Shown here piece by piece: positions 23,689 to 32,075 of a stretch of 32,689 nucleotides of DNA. The notes under the pieces are model-generated. The model searched no databases. It was not told where the DNA came from and worked only from the letters and a program-made list of their open reading frames with translations. Origin of the DNA: Actinomycetales bacterium (GTDB taxonomy: Bacteria; Actinomycetota; Actinomycetes; Actinomycetales; Dermatophilaceae). Made by a program: the position numbers and the translations under genes. The number at the start of each line of letters is the position of its first letter. The first letter of the stretch is position 1. Location: the NCBI GenBank assembly GCA_012729695.1, contig JAAYCP010000214.1, positions 1-32,689 of the forward strand, written 5' to 3'.

Positions 23689-25197
23689 ATGCCCACTGTC
23701 GCCCTCACCTCCAGCGAGCCTGCAACCCTGGCCGCTGACGCGCTCGTCATCGGGGCTGTCTCCGTGGACGGTGTCGCCACCCTCGTGCGTGACCACGGCC
23801 TGCCACGTAAGGCCGCGACCCACATCTCGTCCGGCCTGCAGACTCTCGGCGCAACGGGCAAGGCCGAGGAAGTCACCGGCTTCGTCGCCGTGCCGGGCGT
23901 CAAAGCCAAGCGCGTGCTCGTCGTCGGGCTCGGCAAGGGCACCCCGGCCACCGCTCCCACGAGCCCCGAGGTGCTGCGCCGCGCCGCCGGTGCCGTCACC
24001 CGGACCCTGAGCAAGAAGGCCGCTGTCGCCCTCGCTCTCCCGACCACCTCGGCAGAGGCCGTGGCCGCGGTCGCCGAGGGCGCATACGCGGGCAGCTATG
24101 CGATCAGGAAGCTCACCGCCAAGGACCCGGCCGAGCCCAAGGTCGAGCGGATCGAGGTCGTCACGTCCCTCTCGGACGCCGCGCTGGCAAAGCGCGTCGA
24201 GGTTCTCGGCGCGGCCCGCGCCTGGGCCCAGGACCTCGTCAACACTCCCCCGAACCTCCTCTTCCCCCAGTCCTTCGCCGAGCAGGTCACCGAGAAGGTC
24301 GCCGAGACCAAGGCGAAGGTGACGGTCGAGGTCCTCGACGAGAAGGCGCTCGCCAAGGGCGGCTTCGGCGGGATCCTCGCCGTGGGCCAGGGCAGCTCCC
24401 GCAAACCGCGTCTCGTAACGATGACCTACAAGCCTCGAGGTGCCAAGGCCTCCGTCGGGCTCGTGGGGAAGGGCATCACCTTCGACTCCGGTGGTCTGTG
24501 CATCAAGCCGCCCACCGGCATGGTCACGATGAAGTGCGACATGGCCGGTGCCGCCGCTGTCGCCGCCACCGTCATCGCCGCCGCGCAGCTCAAGCTGCCC
24601 GTCGCCGTCACCGGCTACCTGTGCCTCGCGGAGAACATGCCGAGCGCCGAGGCCTACCGCCCCAGCGACGTCGTCACCATGCGCGGCGGCAAGACCGTCG
24701 AGGTCCTCAACACCGACGCCGAGGGCCGGATGGTCATGGCCGACGGCCTGGCCCTCGCGAGCGAGAGCCACCCGGACGCCATCATCGACATCGCAACCCT
24801 CACCGGCGCGCAGATGATCGCTCTCGGCAACCGGGTGGCAGCCGTCATGGCGAACGAGGACTCGCTGCGCGAGCTCATCGCGGCGATGGGCACCGAGGCC
24901 GGTGAGCCGATGTGGCCGATGCCGCTCCCCGAGGACCTGCGCGCCACGCTCGACACACCCAACGCCGACATCGCCCACAAGGGCGACCAGTTCGGCGGCA
25001 TGCTCACCGCCGGCATCTTCCTCTCCGAGTTCATCGGCGCACCCAAGAGCGGCAAGGACGACGAGCGGATCCCGTGGGCCCACGTCGACATCGCCGGACC
25101 GGCGTGGAACGACAAGGCGCCGTGGGGCCACACCCCCAAGGGCGCGACCGGGTTCGGCGTCGCCGGCCTGCTCTCCGTGCTGGAGTCCTACGCCTGA
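23689..25197 (+). CDS. pepA: Leucyl aminopeptidase (M17)
   Basis: A cytoplasmic di-metal aminopeptidase of 502 aa, probably a hexamer by family. The N-terminal domain is degenerate as usual. The catalytic domain begins near KTLVNTPPN-like DLVNTPPNLLFPQSF. Metal-site motifs are VGKGITFDSGGLCIKP (Lys about 261, Asp about 266), MKCDMAGAAAVAA, and the M17 signature NTDAEGRMVMADGL (341-354), where Met replaces the usual Leu. GNRVAAVMAN and GGMLTAGIFLSEF are also typical. It ends 47 nt before a strong terminator. The place next to gcvT and lpd/sucB is the usual actinobacterial one. Confidence 0.96.
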   Translation: MPTVALTSSEPATLAADALVIGAVSVDGVATLVRDHGLPRKAATHISSGLQTLGATGKAEEVTGFVAVPGVKAKRVLVVGLGKGTPATAPTSPEVLRRAAGAVTRTLSKKAAVALALPTTSAEAVAAVAEGAYAGSYAIRKLTAKDPAEPKVERIEVVTSLSDAALAKRVEVLGAARAWAQDLVNTPPNLLFPQSFAEQVTEKVAETKAKVTVEVLDEKALAKGGFGGILAVGQGSSRKPRLVTMTYKPRGAKASVGLVGKGITFDSGGLCIKPPTGMVTMKCDMAGAAAVAATVIAAAQLKLPVAVTGYLCLAENMPSAEAYRPSDVVTMRGGKTVEVLNTDAEGRMVMADGLALASESHPDAIIDIATLTGAQMIALGNRVAAVMANEDSLRELIAAMGTEAGEPMWPMPLPEDLRATLDTPNADIAHKGDQFGGMLTAGIFLSEFIGAPKSGKDDERIPWAHVDIAGPAWNDKAPWGHTPKGATGFGVAGLLSVLESYA

Positions 25198-25244
25198 TCG
25201 GCTGATCGGATCGGCCGGCCATCTGGGCCGGGCTGAACGGCACC

Positions 25245-25280
25245 ACGACTGAGCGCCTGCCTCGGCAGGCGCTCAGTCGT
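25245..25280. terminator. Bidirectional intrinsic terminator
   Basis: A perfect 17-bp inverted repeat (25245-25261 with 25264-25280) surrounds TC. It lies between pepA (+) and the 134-aa gene (-) and can end both. Confidence 0.88.
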
Positions 25281-25302
25281 TGCTCGGATCAGGGTCGGTC
25301 GG

Positions 25303-25707
25303 TCAGTCGTCGCTTGCGGTGCTGTCCCGCCGTGGGTCGTCAGCCGCCCGGCGACGCCGTTCGCGCTCGATGCGCTGACGGGCGTTCCAGTCCCTCATCC
25401 GCTGGGGGTACCCGGTGAGATTGACGTCGTAGACCGGGATGCCGAGGTCCTTGGCCAGTGCGACGCCTGCCCCCGGATGGGGAATCGCCCGCCTGGTCCA
25501 CTCGCCCTGGAAGTCGATGAGCACCATCGTCGTCCCCGTCACGTTGGTCGCGGGCTCGATGTAGGCCTCGACCCCGACCCTGGTCCGCTCGAACTCGCGG
25601 AAGTGCGCGAGCACCTCGCTACGGCGTGATCCTCCGCTGCTCTCCGGCTCGGCCGGAGCGGACCCGGACGTGCGTCGCCGCCTCGAGCCGAGCCTCCACC
25701 ACGCCAT
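25303..25707 (-). CDS. Conserved actinobacterial protein beside lpd, unknown function
   Basis: A 134-aa protein. After a basic N terminus (MAWWRLGSRRRRTSG) and a Ser-rich stretch, the conserved core reads VLAHFREFERTRVGVEAYIE, TTMVLIDFQGEWTRR and LGIPVYDVNLTGYPQRMRDW, followed by a very basic Arg-rich tail (RQRIERERRRRAADD). Homologues beside lpd are sometimes labelled oxidoreductase, but I see no cofactor motif and would not use that name. The basic tail suggests nucleic acid or membrane contact (inference). ATG 25707 has TAGAGT 7 nt upstream. It is divergent from lpd. Confidence 0.82.
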   Translation of the reverse strand: MAWWRLGSRRRRTSGSAPAEPESSGGSRRSEVLAHFREFERTRVGVEAYIEPATNVTGTTMVLIDFQGEWTRRAIPHPGAGVALAKDLGIPVYDVNLTGYPQRMRDWNARQRIERERRRRAADDPRRDSTASDD

Positions 25708-25714
25708 GGGAAGA

Positions 25715-25724
25715 ACTCTAAGGT
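25715..25724. promoter_or_regulatory. Overlapping divergent -10 elements
   Basis: ACTCTAAGGT contains TAGAGT on the minus strand (25720-25715), 7 nt from ATG 25707, and TAAGGT on the plus strand (25719-25724). The two hexamers share 2 bp, so RNA polymerase can occupy only one at a time. The plus-strand start would be near 25731, giving lpd a leader of about 150 nt. Confidence 0.5.
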
Positions 25725-25880
25725 GCGGCGAGCGGGATGGCAGGATTGGACCCACCGCAAGCGACCCGTGGGCGGATCCACTCCGTCGCCCAGCACGCCA
25801 CCGTTCCCAGCGCGGTCACCACCGCACCGAGCACGCGCTGGCTCACCAGCGCTCGACCAGACAAGGACGTCAGGCCACCC

Positions 25881-27281
25881 ATGCCGCAGCTCCAGGACCA
25901 GCCCCAGCAGTTCGATCTCGTCATCCTCGGAGGTGGGAGCGGCGGGTACGCCTGTGCGCTGCGCGCCCGACAGCACGGCCTGAGCGTGGCTCTCGTCGAG
26001 AAGTCGAAGGTGGGTGGCACCTGCCTGCACCAGGGCTGCATTCCCACCAAGGCGCTGCTGCATGCGGCCGAGGTCGCGGACGCCGCGCGCACGGCGCCCC
26101 GCTTCGGGGTGCTGGCCAGCCTCGACGGCATCGACATGCCCGCCGTCCTGGACTACAAGGACAAGGTCGTCACCCGGCTCTACAAGGGTCTGAGCGGTCT
26201 CGTCTCCTCTGCCGAGGTGACCCTCGTGGAGGGTGAGGGACGTCTCGAGAGCCGACCCGGGCATACCCCCGTCGTCGTGGTCGGTGACCAGCGGCTGGAG
26301 GGCCGCTCCGTCGTCCTCGCGACTGGCTCCTATGCCAAGACCCTCCCCGGACTCGAGATCGGCGGGCCGGTCATGACGAGCACCGAGGTGCTCGCCCTCG
26401 ATCATGTCCCGCAGCGGGTCGTCGTCCTCGGTGGAGGTGTCATCGGCGTCGAGCTCGCCTCGGTGCTGGCCTCCTTCGGGTCCACGGTCACCGTCATCGA
26501 GGCCCTCCCCCGCCTCGTCGCAGCCGAGGACGAGGCAGCCTCAGCGGCTCTCTCGCGCGCCTTCCGCAAGCGCGGCATCACCGTGCGGGCCGACACCCGG
26601 TTCGACTCCGTCCAGCGCACGGACGACGGGGTGACGGTCACCCTCGAGGGCGGCGACTCGATCGAGGCCGATGTGCTCGTCGTCGCCGTGGGCCGGGGTC
26701 CGGTCAGCGACGGCATGGGGTATGCGGAAGCCGGGGTCGAGCTCGACCGCGGCTTCGTCGTCACGGACGAGCGGCTGCGCACCTCACTCCCGGACGTGTA
26801 TGCGGTGGGCGACCTGGTTGCGGGCCCGCAGCTGGCGCATCGCGGCTTCGCCCACGGACTCTTCGTCGCCGACGAGATCGCCGGGAAGGACCCTGCCCCG
26901 GTGCAGGACGTGCTCATCCCCAAGGTGACCTACTCCAGCCCGGAGATCGCGTCCGTCGGGCTCACCGAGGCGGCGGCCCGCGAGCAGCACGGGGACGCCG
27001 TGCGGACCTACCAGTACGACCTCGGCGGCAACGGCAAGAGCCAGATCCTCGGCACCCAGGGGTTCGTCAAGGTGGTGCGGCTGGAGGACGGCCCCATCGT
27101 CGGCGTCCACATGGTCGGCGAGCGGATGGGCGAGCAGGTCGGCGAGGCGATGCTTCTCGTCGGCTGGGAGGCCACGCCCGCGGATGTGACTCCGTTGATC
27201 CATGCCCACCCCACCCAGAACGAGGCTGTCGGCGAGGCCATCATGGCGCTGGCCGGGACACCCCTTCACGCTCACGGCTGA
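25881..27281 (+). CDS. lpd: Dihydrolipoamide dehydrogenase (E3)
   Basis: This FAD enzyme reoxidises the lipoyl groups of 2-oxoacid dehydrogenases and the glycine cleavage system; 466 aa. The FAD-binding LVILGGGSGGYACALRA is followed by the redox disulfide C48-x4-C53 in GGTCLHQGCIPTKALLH. The NAD-binding motif is VVVLGGGVIGVELASVLASF and the second FAD motif is VYAVGDLVAGPQLAHRGFAHG. The active-site His-Glu region is IHAHPTQNEAVGEA. The start ATG 25881 has AAGGA 13 nt upstream; an in-frame ATG at 25737 would add 48 non-family residues and is rejected. It lies 175 nt before the E2 gene, a gap with no recognisable gene. Confidence 0.95.
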   Translation: MPQLQDQPQQFDLVILGGGSGGYACALRARQHGLSVALVEKSKVGGTCLHQGCIPTKALLHAAEVADAARTAPRFGVLASLDGIDMPAVLDYKDKVVTRLYKGLSGLVSSAEVTLVEGEGRLESRPGHTPVVVVGDQRLEGRSVVLATGSYAKTLPGLEIGGPVMTSTEVLALDHVPQRVVVLGGGVIGVELASVLASFGSTVTVIEALPRLVAAEDEAASAALSRAFRKRGITVRADTRFDSVQRTDDGVTVTLEGGDSIEADVLVVAVGRGPVSDGMGYAEAGVELDRGFVVTDERLRTSLPDVYAVGDLVAGPQLAHRGFAHGLFVADEIAGKDPAPVQDVLIPKVTYSSPEIASVGLTEAAAREQHGDAVRTYQYDLGGNGKSQILGTQGFVKVVRLEDGPIVGVHMVGERMGEQVGEAMLLVGWEATPADVTPLIHAHPTQNEAVGEAIMALAGTPLHAHG

Positions 27282-27456
27282 ACGCGTAGGGTTAGGCACT
27301 GCAGGTCATACCGCCGAGCCCTACCGACCTGATAAGCATGATCCTGACAACACGACGTGAGATGAGTCGCTGCTGCTTGATCCGGCCGCGATGCACCCGA
27401 CCGTCCGACAGATCCGACTCGCCCGATCGTGGGTGGGGAACGAAGGAGCGAACTCG

Positions 27457-29328
27457 ATGTCCGAACGCGTGACGATGCCGGCCCTTGGAGAGTCCGTCAC
27501 TGAGGGAACTGTCACCCGATGGCTCAAGAGTGTCGGCGACCGGGTCGAGGTGGACGAGCCGCTCCTCGAGGTCTCGACCGACAAGGTCGACACCGAGATC
27601 CCGTCCCCCGTCGCAGGGGTCCTCGAGCAGATCCTCGTCGAGGAGGACGAGACGGTCGAGGTCGGTGCCGACCTCGCTGTCATCGGTGACGGGTCCGGCG
27701 CCGGGGGCGCCGACGACTCCTCCGCTGGTCAGGAGCAGGCCGCCGAGCCGGAGCCGCAGCAGGCAGCCGAGCCCGAGCCGGAGCCCGAGCCCGAGCAGGC
27801 GCCGGCCCAGAGTGGGAGCGGCGGCTCCTCCGGCGGCGGAGAGGTCTCCGGCGGCGAGACCGTCACGATGCCCGCCCTCGGCGAGTCGGTCACCGAGGGA
27901 ACCGTGACCCGCTGGCTGAAGCAGGAGGGCGACGAGGTCGCCGTCGACGAGCCGCTCCTCGAGGTGTCCACCGACAAGGTCGACACCGAGATCCCGTCCC
28001 CCGTCGCCGGCACGCTGACCAAGATCCTGGCCCAGGAGGACGAGACCGTCGAGGTCGGTGGCGCGCTCGCCATCATCGGCGGATCCGTGGACTCGGCAGC
28101 TCCCTCTGGCGCACCCGAGAGCGCCGAGGAGGCCGAGGAGGAGGCAGCCGAGCGCAGCGAGCCCAGCACCGAGCAGGCCGAGCCGGAGCAGGCAGCGGCC
28201 CCGAGCGAGGAGCCCCAGGAGGCGGAGCCGGAGCAGGCACCCGCCCAGGAGCAGGCCGAGCCGGAGGCCGGGTCGTCCGAGGCCGAGGCGGCCGAGGACG
28301 CCCAGGGTGACGCCGACGAGACCTCCACCCAGGTGGCGACCAGCCCCGAGCCCTCGAGCCAGGACCGGGGCGCGGATGCCGCTGCCTACGTCACCCCGCT
28401 CGTGCGCAAGCTCGCCGCCGATCACGGCATCGACCTGTCCTCGATCGAGGGCACCGGTATCGGTGGCCGGATCCGCAAGCAGGACGTGCTCGCGGCGGCC
28501 GAGGCCCGCACGGCGGAGGCAGCCAAGGCCGAGGCCCCCAAGGCCGAGCCGGCGCCGGCCGCGCAGGCCCCGGCCCGGACGGCGACTGCCGCTCCTTCTG
28601 CTGCGGCGGCGAAGCGCGGGACCACGGAGAAGATGTCCCGTCTGCGTCAGACGATCGCCCGGCGCATGGTGGAGTCCCTCGAGGTCTCGGCCCAGCTCAC
28701 GACCGTCGTCGAGGTCGACGTCAGCCGGATCGCCCGCCTCCGGGAGCGCGCCAAGGAGGAGTTCCTCAAGCGCGAGGGCACCAAGCTGTCCTTCCTGCCC
28801 TTCTTCGCCCAGGCCGCCGTCGAGGCGCTCAAGGCCCACCCGAACGTCAACGCCTCGATCAACGGCGATGAGGTCACCTACCACGCCGCCGAGCACCTCG
28901 GCATCGCCGTCGACACCGTCCGGGGCCTGCTCGTCCCCGTGATCAAGGACGCCGGCGATCTCAACATCGCCGGCCTGGCCCGCAAGATCGCCGACCTCGC
29001 TGCCCGCACCCGTGACAGCAAGATCACTCCGGACGAGCTCTCCGGCGGAACCTTCACGATCACGAACACTGGCAGTCGCGGTGCGCTCTTCGACACCCCG
29101 ATCATCAACCAGCCCCAGGTGGCCATCCTCGGCACCGGCGCCGTCGTCAAGCGCCCGGTGGTCGTCGAGGATGACGCCGGTGGCTCGACGATCGCCATCC
29201 GGCCCATGTGCTACCTGGCGCTCACCTATGACCACCGGATCGTCGACGGCGCCGACGCCGCACGCTTCCTGACGACCATGAAGGCCCGACTGGAGGAGGG
29301 GGCCTTCGAGGCCGACCTCGGGCTCTAG
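27457..29328 (+). CDS. sucB: 2-oxoacid dehydrogenase E2 (two lipoyl domains, SucB-Actino type)
   Basis: The acyltransferase core of the actinobacterial PDH/ODH complex, 623 aa. It has lipoyl domain 1 (residues about 2-77, lipoyl-Lys K43 in STDKVDT), an acidic Glu/Pro/Gln/Ala linker, lipoyl domain 2 (about 135-208, K174), a second long acidic linker (about 210-305), the E1/E3-binding domain ([20 protein letters not shown], about 311-346), an Ala/Pro linker, and the catalytic domain (about 393-623) with [12 protein letters not shown] and DHRIVDGAD (H593). The family is labelled succinyltransferase, but in actinobacteria it serves as the PDH E2 (DlaT); which acyl group is used here is not decided by sequence. 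GAAGGAG at 27442-27448 fixes ATG 27457. Confidence 0.95.
   Translation: MSERVTMPALGESVTEGTVTRWLKSVGDRVEVDEPLLEVSTDKVDTEIPSPVAGVLEQILVEEDETVEVGADLAVIGDGSGAGGADDSSAGQEQAAEPEPQQAAEPEPEPEPEQAPAQSGSGGSSGGGEVSGGETVTMPALGESVTEGTVTRWLKQEGDEVAVDEPLLEVSTDKVDTEIPSPVAGTLTKILAQEDETVEVGGALAIIGGSVDSAAPSGAPESAEEAEEEAAERSEPSTEQAEPEQAAAPSEEPQEAEPEQAPAQEQAEPEAGSSEAEAAEDAQGDADETSTQVATSPEPSSQDRGADAAAYVTPLVRKLAADHGIDLSSIEGTGIGGRIRKQDVLAAAEARTAEAAKAEAPKAEPAPAAQAPARTATAAPSAAAAKRGTTEKMSRLRQTIARRMVESLEVSAQLTTVVEVDVSRIARLRERAKEEFLKREGTKLSFLPFFAQAAVEALKAHPNVNASINGDEVTYHAAEHLGIAVDTVRGLLVPVIKDAGDLNIAGLARKIADLAARTRDSKITPDELSGGTFTITNTGSRGALFDTPIINQPQVAILGTGAVVKRPVVVEDDAGGSTIAIRPMCYLALTYDHRIVDGADAARFLTTMKARLEEGAFEADLGL
27577..27614 (+). 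repeat. 38-bp direct repeat, copy 1 (lipoyl domain 1)
   Basis: This 38-bp segment around the codon for lipoyl-Lys K43 is identical to 27970-28007. It lies inside the E2 coding sequence, 393 bp (131 codons) from its partner, so recombination between them would remove exactly one lipoyl domain in frame. Confidence 0.9.
27970..28007 (+). repeat. 38-bp direct repeat, copy 2 (lipoyl domain 2)
   Basis: Identical over 38 bp to 27577-27614. It encodes the segment around K174 of the second lipoyl domain. Confidence 0.9.
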
Positions 29329-29332
29329 CCGC

Positions 29333-30232
29333 ATGCGGGTCGCGATCACCGGGGCGAGTGGCTTCATCGGCTCCGCCCTCACCGAGCACCTGCGCTCGAC
29401 CGGAGTGGAGGTCGTGCACCTTGTCCGACGGACGCCCCGGGCCGACCACGAGCGGTCCTGGGACCCGGACCGCAGGCGGCTGGACGTCGAGACGGTCGCG
29501 GACTGCGACGCGATCGTCTCGCTGCACGGGGCCGGAATCGGTGACAAGCGGTGGACGCCGGCATACAAGCGCGAGCTGCTCACCTCCCGGACCAACGGGG
29601 CGACCGCGATCGCTGGTGCTCTCGCGACCCTCGCCGACGCGGGTCACGCGCTTCGCTGGGTAGCCGGGTCTGCCGTGGGCTACTACGGCGATCGGGGCGA
29701 GGAGATCCTCATCGAGTCGAGCGCGCCCGGTGCGGGGTTCCTCCCGGAGCTCGTGGTCGCCTGGGAGCGTGCGACCGAGCCTGCCGCGGTGGCGGGGGTT
29801 CCCGTCGCCTGTGTCCGGAACGGGATCGTCCTCGGCCGCTCGGGTGGCGCGCTCGAGCCGCTGCTACGGCTGATCAAGCTCGGCGTGGGCGGCCCCTTCG
29901 GACGGGGCCGGGCCTGGTGGCCGTGGATCACCCTCAACGACGTCGTCCGCGGCATCGCGTTCCTCCTGGAGAGTCCACAGATCACCGGACCGGTGAACTT
30001 CGCCGCACCCGGCGAGGCGCGACAGGGTGAGGTCGTCCGCGCGATCGCCAAGGCCATGAACCGTCCGGCCCTGATCCCTGTCCCGCCGCCCGCACTGCGG
30101 ATCGTCATGGGCGAGTTCGCGAGCGACATCCTCTCCAGCCAGCGGGTGCGCCCCGAGGTCCTGGTGGAACGTCGCTTCGAGTTCGAGCAGCCCGACGTCA
30201 CGAGCGCTGCGCGGTGGGTCGCGGGTTCCTGA
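29333..30232 (+). CDS. TIGR01777 family NAD(P)-dependent epimerase (YfcH/SDR39U1-like)
   Basis: A short-chain dehydrogenase fold protein of 299 aa. The nucleotide-binding motif is AITGASGFIGSALTEHL. Family hallmarks follow: VSLHGAGIGDKRWTPAYKRE, LLTSRTNGATAIAGAL, WVAGSAVGYYGDRGEEILIE, FLPELVVAWERATEPA, VRNGIVLGRSGGALEPLL, and PFGRGRAWWPWITLNDVVRG. The classical YxxxK catalytic pair appears only as the YYGDRG region, as is usual in this atypical SDR group, and the substrate is unknown. ATG is 4 nt after the E2 stop, so it belongs to that operon. I recall Rv2216 in the same position after dlaT. Confidence 0.92.
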   Translation: MRVAITGASGFIGSALTEHLRSTGVEVVHLVRRTPRADHERSWDPDRRRLDVETVADCDAIVSLHGAGIGDKRWTPAYKRELLTSRTNGATAIAGALATLADAGHALRWVAGSAVGYYGDRGEEILIESSAPGAGFLPELVVAWERATEPAAVAGVPVACVRNGIVLGRSGGALEPLLRLIKLGVGGPFGRGRAWWPWITLNDVVRGIAFLLESPQITGPVNFAAPGEARQGEVVRAIAKAMNRPALIPVPPPALRIVMGEFASDILSSQRVRPEVLVERRFEFEQPDVTSAARWVAGS

Positions 30233-30236
30233 CCCG

Positions 30237-31976
30237 CTACGTCGACACCTCCTCCACCTCGAGGATCCGCCAACCCCCGTCCCCCCGGGCAAGCGTGACC
30301 CGCAGCCGCGACGCCGACGCTAGGCGCTGCTCCAGTGCGCTCTCCCCCGCCATGCCATCTGTCCGGTTCCGCACCTCGTACCCAGACGTCGTCACGGTCG
30401 CCGCCACCACGATGCGGTCGCTGCTCTCGCTATGCACCCTCGTCTCCGAGGCTGTGAACGACAACCCCTCGTAGCGGAAGCCCGCCGCCTTCTCCAGCGC
30501 CGCCAGGTCGGCCGCGTGCATCGGCGCCCCCGGGGCGAACACCTCATCGAGGACCGCGCTCGACCCGCTCGACCAGGCCCGTGCTCGGGCCTCGAGGAGC
30601 TCCTGCAGGACAGCCTGGGCCGACGACGCCTCTATGCCTTCCTCCTGCGGTGGCGAGCTCTCGCGATGAGACGGCGGATCCGCCGCCGCGGACCTCGACG
30701 TCCGTTCCTGATCATGTGCCGGGCCCCGCTCGGCCGTCGCTACGGCAACGCCGGCAACTCCGAGAAGCACGGCGAGGACCAGGGTCGAGAGCACTCGCAG
30801 ATGCGCTCCGCGGGACCTCTGGCGTAGCCGCTCCTGGTCCCGCATCGCCGTCCGGCGTTGCGATCTGGACATCGGGTCCGCTGGCTCGCCGGCCCCGGGC
30901 GCCTTGCCGGGGTCGGGACGGCGGGTCGGGTCGCGCGCGTCCCGATGGTCACGTGACGGGGGTCGTCCGGTGCGGGGTGTGTCGATCGACTCCCCAGCCT
31001 CGCGGTCGCGTCCCTTCTTCCGATCACGCCACCGCGACGCCTGACCCCGCAGGCCTTGACGATGCGGCTCAGCCGGTGCTCCCGCACTCGCCCTCGCCAG
31101 CTGCCTGACCCGGTGCGTGAGGAAGAGGGCCGGGTCGTCTCCGTGGACCATGCTGATCGGGGCTGCCCGGGTCGCTTCGTACACCGCGGTGGCCAGCTCC
31201 AGTGCCGAGCCCCGCTCCACGGGCTCCGGGTCGAGCGCCCGCTCGATCGCCTCCGCGAGCGCCGACGGCACCGAAGGCACGGCTTCGAGCAGGGTGGGGC
31301 GCTCGGAGGGGATCTCCGGCGGCTCACCGGTCAGGGCATACCAGCCGAGGGCGCCCAGCGCATACACATCTGATGCTGCCGACGGTGGTCCACCCGCCGC
31401 GATCTCCGGCGCGACGAAACCCGGAGTGCCGTAGACGTGCTCCCGAGGCGTGCCGATGACCGAGCTGACCCCGAGGTCCAGGAGCACCGGGCGGCCGACG
31501 GCGTCGAAGCCGATGTTGGACGGGGACAGGTCACCGTGCACGACCGCGCCCTCGTGCAGCAGCCCGACCGTGTGGGCCATGGGAGTGACGACGGTGACCA
31601 CCTCGCCGGCCAGCAGGTGTCCCCTCGTCGAGACCAATCTGGCGAGGGTGCCGTGGCGCAGTCTCTCCATGACGATCGCCACTGCTGGACCGGGGTCGCT
31701 GATGGGCACCACGTCGTACACCTCGACGATGTGGTCCGCCCTCCCCCTGGTGCCGGCCAGTGCGGAGAGCTCGAAGGCGAGCGCCTCGGCGTTCTGCCCG
31801 TCGGGATACGGATCGCTCTGGGAGCTCGCGACGGGCACCACCTTGACGGCAACGTCCGCGTCACCATCGACCGGTCTCGCCGACCAGACTGTCGCGAAGG
31901 TGCCGCTGGCGATGAGGCTGCCCACCGCATACCCAGGAACGACGGGAGGTGTCACTGCACGATCCGCTGACGTCAT
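30237..31976 (-). CDS. Membrane Ser/Thr protein kinase (PknB-like fold)
   Basis: A 579-aa kinase. The N-terminal kinase domain (about 15-270) has a G-loop (GSLIASGTFATVWSA), K45 in VAVKVVP, the catalytic loop HGDLSPSNIGFD (H147, D149) with Gly in place of the Arg of HRD, DLGVSS instead of DFG, and GTPGFVAPEIA. Lack of the HRD arginine suggests activity without activation-loop phosphorylation. A basic, Pro-rich linker (about 290-390) leads to one transmembrane helix (LSTLVLAVLLGVAGVAVATA, about 395-415). The outer C-terminal domain (about 455-579) resembles a small SnoaL-like fold, but I am not sure. Start ATG 31976 has CAGACT 7 nt upstream. GTG 32024 is an alternative but would overlap the DnaA box. 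It is convergent with the epimerase, 4 nt apart. Confidence 0.88.
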   Translation of the reverse strand: MTSADRAVTPPVVPGYAVGSLIASGTFATVWSARPVDGDADVAVKVVPVASSQSDPYPDGQNAEALAFELSALAGTRGRADHIVEVYDVVPISDPGPAVAIVMERLRHGTLARLVSTRGHLLAGEVVTVVTPMAHTVGLLHEGAVVHGDLSPSNIGFDAVGRPVLLDLGVSSVIGTPREHVYGTPGFVAPEIAAGGPPSAASDVYALGALGWYALTGEPPEIPSERPTLLEAVPSVPSALAEAIERALDPEPVERGSALELATAVYEATRAAPISMVHGDDPALFLTHRVRQLARASAGAPAEPHRQGLRGQASRWRDRKKGRDREAGESIDTPRTGRPPSRDHRDARDPTRRPDPGKAPGAGEPADPMSRSQRRTAMRDQERLRQRSRGAHLRVLSTLVLAVLLGVAGVAVATAERGPAHDQERTSRSAAADPPSHRESSPPQEEGIEASSAQAVLQELLEARARAWSSGSSAVLDEVFAPGAPMHAADLAALEKAAGFRYEGLSFTASETRVHSESSDRIVVAATVTTSGYEVRNRTDGMAGESALEQRLASASRLRVTLARGDGGWRILEVEEVST

Positions 31977-32016
31977 GCCAAGCAGTCTGCCGCCACGCGA
32001 CGCGGGCCCCCGGAAG

Positions 32017-32025
32017 TTATCCACA
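32017..32025 (+). promoter_or_regulatory. Perfect DnaA box
   Basis: TTATCCACA matches the consensus DnaA-binding 9-mer exactly. It lies in the 99-bp region between the divergent kinase (start 31976) and peptidase E-like (start 32076) genes. Only one copy is seen, so this is not an origin. DnaA control or titration is possible. Confidence 0.45.
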
Positions 32026-32062
32026 GGTCACGGAGGGGCTGTCTGCGAGGGCGCCCCCAACC

Positions 32063-32068
32063 TAAGGT
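32063..32068 (+). promoter_or_regulatory. -10 element of leaderless promoter, peptidase E-like gene
   Basis: TAAGGT ends 7 nt before ATG 32076. No strong Shine-Dalgarno sequence is present, though GGTGAGGTG precedes the ATG. Confidence 0.5.
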
Positions 32069-32075
32069 GAGGTGC

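Noticed and set aside
27720..28350. GAGCCGGAG-type short repeats as a mobile or intergenic repeat
   Set aside because: They encode the Glu/Pro/Ala/Gln linkers of the E2 protein in frame.
27292..29595. Minus-strand open frame of 767 codons opposite the E2 gene
   Set aside because: Leu/Gly/Arg-rich antisense of the repetitive E2 coding sequence, with no promoter, Shine-Dalgarno site or family match.
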